A stretch of 12,733 nucleotides of DNA from Nitrospirales bacterium (GTDB lineage: Bacteria; Nitrospirota; Nitrospiria; Nitrospirales; UBA8639): the NCBI GenBank assembly GCA_029261305.1, contig JAJDBO010000119.1, forward strand, positions 1 through 12,733. The letters are read 5' to 3'. The notes beneath the pieces were generated by a model. It was not told the origin of the DNA. It did no database searches and was given only the letters and a program-made list of their open reading frames with translations. Numbering within the stretch: the stretch's first letter is position 1; each line of letters begins with the position of its first letter. The position numbers were made by a program, and so were the translations under genes. This document shows positions 1-6,484 of the stretch, one piece after another.

Positions 1-617
1 TTTTTTCGCAATTCAATAATTTCTCGTTCCATGGCATCGAACCGTTCCGCAATTGGATCAGGAACATTGGCATGATCCATTGATTCTTCGGGAACACGCT
101 CCCCGACCCATTTTATAATTCGTCCAGGGATTCCAATGACCGTGGAATTAGAGGGTACAGATCGCAAGACCACTGAATTGGCGCCAATTTTCACAAAATC
201 ACCAATTCTGATATTGCCCAAGACTTTCGCCCCAGATCCGACTACCACATGATTGCCTAATGTCGGGTGTCTTTTTCCCTTCTCTTTTCCCGTTCCGCCC
301 AGCGTCACGCCTTGAAACAACGTTACAAAATCGCCGATTTCCGCAGTTTCTCCAATGACGACACCCATGCCATGATCAATAAAAAACCCATGCCCAATTT
401 TCGCCCCTGGGTGGATTTCCACACCAGTGATCCATCGAGCGAACTGGGCAATGACCCGACCCAATAACCGAAATTTCATTTTCCAGAGTCGATGAGCAAT
501 CCGATGAAACATTAAGGCTTGAAAACCAGCGTAGGTCAGCATCACCTCCACACGACTTCGGGCCGCAGGATCCCGCTGAAACACTGCCTGTAAATCTTGT
601 CCAATGTCTTTAAACAT
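1..617 (-). CDS. cysE: Serine O-acetyltransferase (3' end cut by window edge)
   Basis: Transfers acetyl from acetyl-CoA to L-serine to give O-acetylserine, the carbon skeleton for cysteine synthesis in the cytoplasm. The reading frame is open from an ATG at 617 to the left edge: 205 codons and no stop, so the C-terminus is missing. Residues about 65-165 form a left-handed hexapeptide-repeat (LbH) domain. The SAT signature [13 protein letters not shown] is at 80-92, with the probable catalytic Asp81-His82, followed by the loop [14 protein letters not shown] at 108-121 containing His117. Only about 60 residues precede the LbH domain, so this is the short Bacillus-type SAT and not the long E. 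coli type. The tail (from about 172) is charged and probably helical. The gene starts 32 nt after the ispF stop and is likely co-transcribed. The ribosome site is weak, but no upstream in-frame start exists nearby. Identification is secure. Confidence 0.95.
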   Translation of the reverse strand, partial: MFKDIGQDLQAVFQRDPAARSRVEVMLTYAGFQALMFHRIAHRLWKMKFRLLGRVIAQFARWITGVEIHPGAKIGHGFFIDHGMGVVIGETAEIGDFVTLFQGVTLGGTGKEKGKRHPTLGNHVVVGSGAKVLGNIRIGDFVKIGANSVVLRSVPSNSTVIGIPGRIIKWVGERVPEESMDHANVPDPIAERFDAMEREIIELRK

Positions 618-649
618 ACGTTGACACCATCTCAAACATTCGTCGTCGC

Positions 650-1123
650 TTAAATCGACTCAATAAGGCAAATGGCCTGAGCCGCAATCCCTTCCAGTCT
701 TCCAATCGCGCCAATGTGATCACCGCTTTTCACTTTAACACTGACCAACCCAGCATCCACAGCAAGAACCTCAGCCAAACATTTGGCCATATCGGCTAAG
801 AAAGAACCCAATCGTGGACCTTGCGCAATGATCACGGTATCAAGATTCACAAGCTGAAATCTCCGTTGAGCCAGTTTACCTGAAACACCCGATAACATTT
901 CAAGGCTATTCATCCCCTTATACTGCGGATCACTACTTGGATAATATCGTCCTAGATCACCTTCGTTCATGGCCCCCAGTAAAGCATCGCAGACTGCATG
1001 AGTTAACGCATCGGCATCCGAATGGCCATCCAGCCCATGCGTATGCGGCACATGAATACCACCTAAAATTAATGGTCTCCCCTCTTGGAGGCGATGTATG
1101 TCGTATCCAATCCCAATCCGCAT
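650..1123 (-). CDS. ispF: 2-C-methyl-D-erythritol 2,4-cyclodiphosphate synthase
   Basis: Cyclises CDP-methylerythritol 2-phosphate to MEcPP with release of CMP, in the MEP isoprenoid pathway. The 157-residue length is normal. The N-terminal GYDIHRL gives metal ligands Asp8 and His10, and His42 in HSDADALTH (34-42) supplies the third. GDLGRYYP (55-62) and IIAQGPRL are family landmarks, and GRLEGIA near the C-terminus matches the usual GRGEGIA. Odd point: the segment that reads K-A-T-T-T-E-K-L-G in E. coli reads K-V-K-S-G-D-H-I-G here, so the conserved Thr-Thr and Glu are replaced by Ser-Gly and Asp. The ATG at 1123 follows a GAGGG ribosome site by 6 nt, which supports the start. It lies 90 nt after ispD and 32 nt before cysE, in the same direction. 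The family call is secure; full activity is inferred. Confidence 0.96.
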   Translation of the reverse strand: MRIGIGYDIHRLQEGRPLILGGIHVPHTHGLDGHSDADALTHAVCDALLGAMNEGDLGRYYPSSDPQYKGMNSLEMLSGVSGKLAQRRFQLVNLDTVIIAQGPRLGSFLADMAKCLAEVLAVDAGLVSVKVKSGDHIGAIGRLEGIAAQAICLIESI

Positions 1124-1213
1124 GAATTACCCTCATATTCAAAAAATCTAGAAATGTTTGTCTGGAAAAGAATACAGGAAAGTCATCAGTCCTGAAAAGT
1201 GAGCACGCGAGGT

Positions 1214-1924
1214 TTATGGACAGATCGTGGTACTTTTGGCAGTCAAAATGGCCTCACCCATGTGAAGGTCTTCAGGGCGGGTCACTTTGATATTATCGGA
1301 ACTCCCTTGGACAATGGCGACAGGAAGATTCAACCGTTCGACCAGAAACGCATCATCAGTCGCATCGATCCCATCGGTTTCCCCTTGTCCATGAGCTTGG
1401 AGTAACAGCGTTCGGCGAAAAGCCTGTGGAGTTTGGGCCAGCCAGAGTTCATCTCGACTAAGAGTCTCTTGAATGAAACCGTCCACGTTGACACGCTTAA
1501 CGGTATCACGCATCGGAAGAGCAACGATGGCTGCCCCATGAGCAAGGGTTGATTCAACCACGTGGTTAATCATGTCGAGTGTCACGAATGGCCTCACCGC
1601 ATCATGGATCACAACAATTTCCGATTCAGGGTGAGCCGCCTTCACACCATTCAAGACGGAATCCTGACGCCGTTTCCCACCGGCCACAACTTGGGAAACT
1701 TTTTTCAATCCATAGGCGGGAAGGATATCATCTCGACAATACTGACAATCATCCTGAGGGACCACCAAAATGACTTCTGAAATAATTGAAGATTGTTCAA
1801 ACGTGCGAAGGGCATGGACAAGCAGTGGCACCCCGCCCAAGGAGAGAAACTGCTTGGGAACATTGGTTCCCATACGAACCCCGCGACCACCTGCTGGAAC
1901 GACTGCCGTTATCCATTCAGCCAC
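1214..1924 (-). CDS. ispD: 2-C-methyl-D-erythritol 4-phosphate cytidylyltransferase
   Basis: Makes CDP-methylerythritol from MEP and CTP, third step of the MEP pathway, in the cytoplasm. The protein is 236 residues, normal for IspD. The nucleotide-binding P-loop-like motif [10 protein letters not shown] is at 10-19, with Arg17 and Lys24 (in PKQF) as the expected catalytic residues; the first Ala of the usual AAGxGxRMG is Pro here. Further landmarks are [27 protein letters not shown] and the C-terminal [10 protein letters not shown]. The start is a GTG at 1922-1924, inside the upstream PIN/TRAM gene, whose TGA is at 1917-1919. This 8-nt overlap implies translational coupling. The ribosome site is weak (GAG), which fits coupling. 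IspF follows 90 nt later, so the two MEP enzymes sit together without the CDP-ME kinase ispE. Confidence 0.96.
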   Translation of the reverse strand: MAEWITAVVPAGGRGVRMGTNVPKQFLSLGGVPLLVHALRTFEQSSIISEVILVVPQDDCQYCRDDILPAYGLKKVSQVVAGGKRRQDSVLNGVKAAHPESEIVVIHDAVRPFVTLDMINHVVESTLAHGAAIVALPMRDTVKRVNVDGFIQETLSRDELWLAQTPQAFRRTLLLQAHGQGETDGIDATDDAFLVERLNLPVAIVQGSSDNIKVTRPEDLHMGEAILTAKSTTICP

Positions 1925-2945
1925 GCGCGAAGCTCAACTCGTCTCGATCCGACTCTTCTTTCAGGCGAGTGAAAATCATCCGTCCTGCACTGGTCTGCAA
2001 CACACTAGTAACAATGACATCCACGTTTTTGCCAATACATCGCTTTGCATTGTCAACCACAACCATGGTTCCATCATCTAAATACGCGACTCCTTGTCCC
2101 GCCTCTTTTCCCTCTTTCAACACAAACACCCGAATGGTTTCCCCTGGCAATACCACAGGTTTCAACGCATTGGTCAAATCATTGATGTTGAGAACACGAA
2201 CGCCTTGCAACTCCGCCACTTTATTGAGGTTTAAATCATTGGTGAAGATCTTGGCTCCTAACTTCTTTCCTAACTCTACAAGTTTGGCATCGACTTCTTT
2301 GATATGCGGAAAGTCCTCCTCAACGATGGTCACCTCGATATCGATTTTCTTTTGAATGTGATTGAGAATATCCAGGCCACGACGCCCACGAGCGCGCTTT
2401 AGACCATCCGCAGAGTCCGAGATGTGTTGAAGTTCTTGCAGAATAAATTGAGGAATAATAAAGCCACCCTCGATAAATCCAGTTTCACAAAGATCGGCAA
2501 TTCGCCCATCAATAATGACGCTGGTGTCGAGCAACTTTGGTACCGGGGCATACCCCTTCGAAGTATCCTTTTCTTTTGCTCCAATTTCCCAATCACTCAA
2601 CTTCCCTAGTCGAAGACCAACAACTAGCCCAAGATACGGGAGCACAATTAAGACGGCCATGGTCCCAAATTGTGTGACAAGTGAAGATTGAGGAAAAATT
2701 TGACCTGCAGAAAAAATCAGCACACCCGCTAATACGACTCCGATGCTGAACCCAACCCCACCACCTATGGTCATCACTGACGGCACATGTTGCAGGGATT
2801 GTTCCACTGCGATAATCGTCCCGCTTAATAATGCCCCCAGTCCTGCGCCAACGAGTAAGTAGGTGCTGTCCCCTGACCCGATCGAAAATCCGACTCCAAG
2901 GCCTAGCACTACGCTGACGCTGAAAAAGATGGCTCGCAGAGCCAT
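1917..2945 (-). CDS. Membrane-anchored PIN/TRAM domain protein (YacL type)
   Basis: A 342-residue inner-membrane protein. Four hydrophobic segments are visible at about 2-20, 28-47, 58-80 and 94-113, several of them glycine-rich. A cytoplasmic PIN nuclease-like domain follows (about 137-260), with acidic residues Asp140 and Asp146 in [11 protein letters not shown], Glu171 in LQELQ and Asp237 in TNDLN, the set expected for a metal-dependent RNase fold. A TRAM domain, a probable RNA-binding beta-barrel, spans about 266-328. This matches the YacL family of Firmicutes and related proteins; an RNase role is inferred from the fold and the cellular target is unknown. The ATG at 2945 has a perfect AGGAGG (2953-2958) at 7-nt spacing. 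The end overlaps ispD by 8 nt. The order yacL-ispD-ispF-cysE resembles Bacillus, which supports orthology. No catalytic acid appears missing. Confidence 0.92.
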   Translation of the reverse strand: MALRAIFFSVSVVLGLGVGFSIGSGDSTYLLVGAGLGALLSGTIIAVEQSLQHVPSVMTIGGGVGFSIGVVLAGVLIFSAGQIFPQSSLVTQFGTMAVLIVLPYLGLVVGLRLGKLSDWEIGAKEKDTSKGYAPVPKLLDTSVIIDGRIADLCETGFIEGGFIIPQFILQELQHISDSADGLKRARGRRGLDILNHIQKKIDIEVTIVEEDFPHIKEVDAKLVELGKKLGAKIFTNDLNLNKVAELQGVRVLNINDLTNALKPVVLPGETIRVFVLKEGKEAGQGVAYLDDGTMVVVDNAKRCIGKNVDVIVTSVLQTSAGRMIFTRLKEESDRDELSFARG

Positions 2946-2952
2946 GCACTCC

Positions 2953-2958
2953 CCTCCT
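2953..2958 (-). promoter_or_regulatory. Strong ribosome binding site for the PIN/TRAM gene
   Basis: A perfect AGGAGG lies 7 nt before the ATG at 2945, in the context AGAGGAGGGGAG. It is the strongest ribosome site in this cluster and fixes the start of the PIN/TRAM gene. The following ispD has almost no site of its own, so translation of ispD probably depends on this one through the overlap. Confidence 0.8.
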
Positions 2959-2968
2959 CTGTATCATA

Positions 2969-3007
2969 CGCCTGGTCATACAGCTAACAACATTAGCGCA
3001 CCAGGCG
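2969..3007 (-). repeat. Nested inverted repeat between fbp and the PIN/TRAM gene
   Basis: Outer arms CGCCTGGT and ACCAGGCG (2969-2976 and 3000-3007 on the plus strand) are an exact 8-bp match. Inside them GCTAA and TTAGC (2983-2987 and 2993-2997) form a second 5-bp stem with a 5-nt loop. In RNA this would be a two-tier hairpin with an asymmetric internal loop of 2 and 6 nt. No U-tract follows in either direction, so it does not look like a Rho-independent terminator. It could be an mRNA processing or stability hairpin in read-through transcripts from fbp, or a regulator-binding site upstream of the cluster. Seen directly; function unknown. Confidence 0.6.
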
Positions 3008-3029
3008 CCAAATCCATCCCAAATACAAT

Positions 3030-4034
3030 TTAACTCATCTCCGGCTTAAGAAACTTCTCAACCAATTTGACATCCTCCCGACTCCCGATCACCAACGGAA
3101 CGCGTTGATGTGGCGTCTTGGGTTGGATGTTTTGAATTCGTTCATACCCCGTACTCCCAATTCCCCCAGCTTGCTCAATGACAAAGGACAAGGGAGCCGC
3201 CTCGTACATGAGCCGGAGCTTGCCCTCTGGCTTTTTTACTTCCCCAGGGTATAAATACAAGCCGCCTTTAAATAACACGCGGTGGACGTCGGCCACCAAG
3301 CATCCCGTATACCGTAATGAATACGGACGACCTGTTTCCGCGTCGGCTTCCTGAATATGATCAATGAAATTCTTCATTCCATTAGGCCACTTCTGACGAT
3401 TACCTTCATTCACACTATAAATTTTCCCACGAACAGGCATCCTGATATTAGACCCCGACAGCAAAAATTCGCCAATCCCAGGATTCAACGTAAATTGATG
3501 AACCCCATCACCACATGTGTAGACCAAAATCGTACTGGCACCAAAGAGAATATAGCCGCCGGCTACCTGCTCATGACCCGGCTTGAGATACAGTGAGCTG
3601 CCATTTTCCAAGGTAGTTGGCGAAAGCCGATGAATCGAAAAGATGGCACCTAAGGGAGCATTCACATCAATATTGGATGAGCCGTCCAGTGGATCGAAGA
3701 ATACCGCATATTTGCCTGTTCGCTCCGCCGGAATGACCGTATAGGGCTCTTCCATCTCTTCCGAAATGACCGTCCGGACAATTTTGCTCGATTCAAACAC
3801 CTGGACGAAGGTATCATTCGCTCGTTGATCAAGCTTTTGGACTTCCTCGCCTTGAATATTGACTTCTCCAGTCGAACCTAAAATATCGAGAAGCCCGGCT
3901 TGCCGTAAATCTTGGGCTATCATTTTCCCGCCCAAGACGATTTGGGTCATAATCGTAGAAAACTCTCCGGTGGCGTCAGGGTTCAACCGTTGTTGGTCGA
4001 GAATATGTTCGGTCAGCGAAACGGGACTTGACAT
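3030..4034 (-). CDS. fbp: Class I fructose-1,6-bisphosphatase
   Basis: Hydrolyses fructose 1,6-bisphosphate to fructose 6-phosphate, the committed step of gluconeogenesis, also used in the Calvin cycle, in the cytoplasm. The 334-residue length is typical. The metal-binding acids Glu92-Glu93 are in SEEMEEP, and the class I signature FDPLDGSSNID is at 113-123. Substrate-binding regions are NEGN (209-212), RYTGCLVADVHR (241-252) and GKLRLMYEAAP (271-281), with Glu278 as a further metal ligand. The ATG at 4034 has AGAGGA (4045-4050) 10 nt upstream. A candidate promoter lies 39-66 nt upstream of the start codon, so fbp may be expressed independently of the DUF3108 gene. Its product feeds the mannose branch encoded further upstream. 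Secure call. Confidence 0.97.
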   Translation of the reverse strand: MSSPVSLTEHILDQQRLNPDATGEFSTIMTQIVLGGKMIAQDLRQAGLLDILGSTGEVNIQGEEVQKLDQRANDTFVQVFESSKIVRTVISEEMEEPYTVIPAERTGKYAVFFDPLDGSSNIDVNAPLGAIFSIHRLSPTTLENGSSLYLKPGHEQVAGGYILFGASTILVYTCGDGVHQFTLNPGIGEFLLSGSNIRMPVRGKIYSVNEGNRQKWPNGMKNFIDHIQEADAETGRPYSLRYTGCLVADVHRVLFKGGLYLYPGEVKKPEGKLRLMYEAAPLSFVIEQAGGIGSTGYERIQNIQPKTPHQRVPLVIGSREDVKLVEKFLKPEMS

Positions 4035-4072
4035 CTTAGAAAAATCCTCTTTTTAAACACTTAGGGAATTTC

Positions 4073-4100
4073 ATTATAGGCCTTTTGGCAAAAAAGTCGA
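4073..4100 (-). promoter_or_regulatory. Candidate sigma-70-type promoter for fbp
   Basis: A perfect TATAAT (4073-4078) is preceded, after a 16-bp spacer, by TCGACT (4095-4100), which matches TTGACA at 4 of 6 positions. A start near 4066 would leave a leader of about 30 nt carrying the AGAGGA ribosome site. The placement entirely within the 77-bp gap after the DUF3108 gene supports it. Sequence match only. Confidence 0.5.
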
Positions 4101-4111
4101 GCCGATTTTAG

Positions 4112-4864
4112 TCACAACGGCCAGTTCTCCAAGACCGCTTCAACAGACCCTACGATGACTCGTGCGCTCATTTTCAAGGGCACTCGACGGACGTCATTCG
4201 TCAACCAAAATCGAATATTGCCTTCATTCAAAAATATCCCACTAAACGGCATGAGCGCCACTAACCGAACAGCTTCAATTTCTCCCCAAGGTCCCTCGAC
4301 TTGTTCAATCGCTTCGACTTGAACTTCAACCTTATAATTATTTTTATCATGGTGAATAGTGACAACGACCGACTGCCCAGGATCGAGATTGGGCATCTGG
4401 CGCAAATAGTATAAACACGATAACCCATCATGCGTATATGCCGAGATGGCCATGGTGCTTATTTGCCCATCTTTGAGAATCGTGACTTGCTGGGATTGAT
4501 GATTGAAGGTGACATCAAAATCTTCATGACGTTTCCCTTCTCGACGCTGAAACAGTAAATGAAGGGGAAGCATGGTCTCCGCATCAACCGTAGAATTCAC
4601 CATATTGTTGACTGGGAAGAAGAAGGAGATGAAATCATTTGAGATAGCCCTCGAGATAAATTGGATAGCCGGCAGACCATCCGACGAGGTCAAAGAAACG
4701 GTTTCCAATGTAGCCGCACCTGCAGGAATTCCCAATAGGGATATACCGTATTGTAAAGATTCGCTAGAAGGCCTCCGATGTTCGGCATCCCAGACCTGGC
4801 CGGAACTGATCATGGCACTACACACCATACCCATAAAAAGCAGCACAGGCTGTATCTTTTTCAT
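4112..4864 (-). CDS. DUF3108-like exported protein of unknown function
   Basis: From the ATG at 4864 the protein has 250 residues and begins with a signal peptide: MKK, a hydrophobic core (VLLFMGMVCSAMISS) and likely cleavage near residue 23. The mature part is mostly beta-strand-like, with YGISLLGIPAGAATLE near its start and the sequence FPVNNMVNSTVDAETMLPLH, followed by RREGKRHEDFDV. These features fit the DUF3108 family, periplasmic beta-rich proteins of unknown role; the family call is from memory of its pattern. The C-terminal region contains FWLTNDVRRVPLKMSARVI, also typical. An in-frame ATG at 4924 would add 20 residues before the signal peptide, and one at 4879 would add 5. I prefer 4864 because the signal peptide then begins normally and a TATAAT lies just upstream. 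There is no clear ribosome site. The next gene, fbp, begins 77 nt later. Confidence 0.75.
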   Translation of the reverse strand: MKKIQPVLLFMGMVCSAMISSGQVWDAEHRRPSSESLQYGISLLGIPAGAATLETVSLTSSDGLPAIQFISRAISNDFISFFFPVNNMVNSTVDAETMLPLHLLFQRREGKRHEDFDVTFNHQSQQVTILKDGQISTMAISAYTHDGLSCLYYLRQMPNLDPGQSVVVTIHHDKNNYKVEVQVEAIEQVEGPWGEIEAVRLVALMPFSGIFLNEGNIRFWLTNDVRRVPLKMSARVIVGSVEAVLENWPL

Positions 4865-4885
4865 AGTGAAGATACACATGGATTT

Positions 4886-4914
4886 ATTATACTTGACGAG
4901 ACGAGAAAAACTAG
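4886..4914 (-). promoter_or_regulatory. Candidate promoter for the DUF3108 gene
   Basis: A perfect TATAAT lies at 4886-4891, 21 nt before the preferred ATG at 4864. The expected -35 position (4909-4914, CTAGTT) matches the consensus poorly, so only the -10 is persuasive. A start near 4879 would give a leader of about 15 nt without a ribosome site, or leaderless translation from the ATG at 4879. It argues against the longest start at 4924, which would lie upstream of the transcript. Confidence 0.35.
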
Positions 4915-5112
4915 GAATGCGCAATTACATGGGCAAGAACATCAAACCTGAAGAAAGCACCCGGTGACTACTGTCGCAAAACAAAGATCATCCAATTCCG
5001 ACACCTTTGTCTCCCAAAAAAGCAGGGTTCACTTATAAAAACTTTGGAATGGCTTCTTGGATATCCTCTGATTTAAAAAATCTGGATTCACCATCTTCGC
5101 ATATCAACAAAG

Positions 5113-6039
5113 TTAATCCACAACCTTACTTCGACGATGAAAGCGCAACACAGTGGATGGATCTGGGTGTAGGTTCACTTTGGAATCCCCCTTCCCATCA
5201 TACGGCAGCGTATTCAACACATGACGAATAGCTTCAACCCTGGCTCGCATTTTACTATTGGCTTTGACAATAACCCAAGGGGCATAGGAGGTGTGAGTTT
5301 TGCTGAACATTGCTTCTTTGTACATAGTGTAGAGATCCCAATGCTCTTGGGCTTTATCATCAACAGGAGAGATCTTCCATTGTTTGAGCGGATTCGTCAG
5401 GCGTCGCTTAAAACGTCGGTTTTGCTCATCCTTTGAAATAGAAAACCAAAACTTAATGAATTCAATATTATCCTCATACAGCATATGTTCGAATTCCGGG
5501 ACTTGCTGCATAAAGACTTCATACTGCTGCTTTGTGCAAAACTGCATGACTGGTTCAACCACGGCTCGGTTGTACCAACTCCGATCAAAGAATGCGATTT
5601 CTCCTGGATTCGGCAGATGATTCACGTAACGTTGGAAGTACCACTGTCCTTTTTCAATTTCGGTGGGTTTGGGTAAGGCGACAACCCTCATAGACCTGGG
5701 ATTCAAATGCTCAATAAATCGACGAATGGCTCCGCCCTTACCTGCGGCATCGCGGCCTTCAAAAATTATGGCGACCCGTCGGCCTTTAAGCTGCACATCC
5801 CGTTGCAATTTCACCAACTCAACTTGCAACAATCGTAATTCTTCTTCGTAGCGTAAAACCCGTGAGACCTTCTTGGTATCGATATTCTTGGTTTTTAACA
5901 GTTCAAGAAGCCCCCGTTTGGAGGTGAGTCCAACTAATTCCTGTTCAGTGAGACCTTCTGCTTCTACGGAATTGAGTACTGGTCGCAGTTTCTTTTTGCT
6001 GATGGCCGCCATGGCCTTACCTTTCAACTGAGTTTTCAT
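5113..6039 (-). CDS. ppk2: Polyphosphate kinase 2 family protein
   Basis: PPK2 enzymes transfer phosphate between polyphosphate and nucleotides, usually polyP-driven phosphorylation of ADP or GDP, in the cytoplasm. The single P-loop kinase domain runs from about residue 60 to 285 of 308. Walker A GRDAAGKGG is at 95-103 with Lys101, the Walker B-like FDRSWYNRAVVEPVM at 151-165, and the basic lid RRFKRR at 208-213. KPTEIEKGQWYFQRYV (124-139) and FSKTHTSYAPW (245-255) are further family motifs. Length and single-domain form fit class I PPK2 (ADP to ATP), but class and direction are inferred. The basic N-terminus (about 1-20) is probably disordered. The ATG at 6039 has AAGGGGA about 6 nt upstream, favouring it over the ATG at residue 10. 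Gaps on both sides (248 and 445 nt) suggest a single-gene unit. Confidence 0.93.
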   Translation of the reverse strand: MKTQLKGKAMAAISKKKLRPVLNSVEAEGLTEQELVGLTSKRGLLELLKTKNIDTKKVSRVLRYEEELRLLQVELVKLQRDVQLKGRRVAIIFEGRDAAGKGGAIRRFIEHLNPRSMRVVALPKPTEIEKGQWYFQRYVNHLPNPGEIAFFDRSWYNRAVVEPVMQFCTKQQYEVFMQQVPEFEHMLYEDNIEFIKFWFSISKDEQNRRFKRRLTNPLKQWKISPVDDKAQEHWDLYTMYKEAMFSKTHTSYAPWVIVKANSKMRARVEAIRHVLNTLPYDGKGDSKVNLHPDPSTVLRFHRRSKVVD

Positions 6040-6138
6040 GATGGTCCCCTTTATTCACCGAATATTCCTACATCAACGAATCCCGTTAGGGTTTAAATAG
6101 CCCATCATCAAAAAAAAATGGGCCGATACATATGAGCT

Positions 6139-6160
6139 TGTGAGTAAGACATACCTCACA
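6139..6160. repeat. Interrupted palindrome TGTGAG-N10-CTCACA
   Basis: Exact 6-bp arms at 6139-6144 and 6155-6160, about 100 nt upstream of the ppk2 start. The arms resemble CRP half-sites (TGTGA/TCACA), but the spacing is 12 bp between those cores instead of 6, so it is not a normal CRP site. It may be a regulator site for ppk2 or chance. Confidence 0.3.
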
Positions 6161-6301
6161 ATGGAATGGGGAGAAGTAGGGCGGTTAGAGGGGGGACTAA
6201 CGTGTTACTCAACCACAGTCAACGAATGCGCTTGACCCATCGACACTTTTGTATTTACAACAAATTCAGCTCTTTAGCAATTCATAAACTCTCGGACAAT
6301 C

Positions 6302-6318
6302 GTTTTGTTTTACAAAAC
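6302..6318. repeat. Perfect 7-bp AT-rich palindrome
   Basis: GTTTTGT and ACAAAAC pair exactly around a 3-nt TTT centre. The dyad lies mid-gap, about 260 nt upstream of ppk2 and 170 nt after the mutase. It could be an operator or a weak hairpin; there is no U-tract suited to termination. Confidence 0.4.
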
Positions 6319-6445
6319 AGAACAGGTTCCACACACGCATACAGATGGAAACTGACGCCCCATCCCACCTTTTGTGACCTTCCGCGAGGTAATTGAATCT
6401 CTGGCATCCCATGGGATTGGCAGTGATCCCTCTTACCGCAAAGTT

Positions 6446-6474
6446 GATTCCAGGAGGGAGAAGACCTGTGAATC
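6446..6474 (-). repeat. Stem-loop just after the mutase gene
   Basis: Read on the minus strand, GATTC-a-CAGG pairs with CCTG-GAATC: nine base pairs with one bulged A and a 10-nt pyrimidine-rich loop. It begins 10 nt after the mutase stop codon. The following bases (AACTTTGCGG) lack a U-run, so intrinsic termination is doubtful. It may mark the 3' end of the manC-mutase transcript or protect it from degradation. Confidence 0.45.
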
Positions 6475-6484
6475 TGTCAAGCAG

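Larger units (their letters stand above)
6040..6484. other. 445-nt intergenic region with hairpins, no convincing gene
   Basis: Between the mutase stop and ppk2 I see no protein with recognisable motifs and no tRNA-like fold. It holds several inverted repeats: a stem-loop just after the mutase (6446-6474), a 7-bp AT-rich palindrome (6302-6318), TGTGAG-N10-CTCACA (6139-6160), and GCCCAT/ATGGGC around an A-tract (6101-6123). The longest open frame (6166-6396, plus strand, 76 codons) has no ribosome site and no family resemblance. I found no complete promoter for ppk2 that I would defend. The region could hold the ppk2 leader or a small RNA, but nothing in the sequence decides it. Confidence 0.5.

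Noticed and set aside
1124..1213. Hairpin CAGGA/TCCTG in the ispD-ispF gap
   Set aside because: A 5-bp stem with a 10-nt loop is too weak to distinguish from chance.
1786..2355. Plus-strand open frame of 189 codons
   Set aside because: It lies antisense over ispD and the PIN/TRAM gene, whose motifs are unmistakable, and its own translation shows no domain pattern.
2963..2990. Possible promoter TTGTTA-N16-TATGAT before the PIN/TRAM gene
   Set aside because: The matches are fair, but transcription would start at about 2955-2957, inside the AGGAGG ribosome site, which makes it unlikely. The hexamers also overlap the inverted repeat.
4035..4111. Terminator between the DUF3108 gene and fbp
   Set aside because: The T-rich stretch on the minus strand is not preceded by a stable hairpin; the segment is better explained as the fbp promoter.
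6139..6160. CRP-type binding site
   Set aside because: Half-sites resemble TGTGA and TCACA, but the 12-bp spacing between them is double the CRP spacing.
6166..6396. Plus-strand open frame of 76 codons in the large gap
   Set aside because: It has no ribosome site, no recognisable motif and odd composition (rich in His and Arg). It is probably random, though it is the only open frame of size in the gap.
6475..6480. Perfect TTGACA just after the mutase stop (minus strand)
   Set aside because: No acceptable -10 lies 15-19 bp downstream, where the sequence is pyrimidine-rich.
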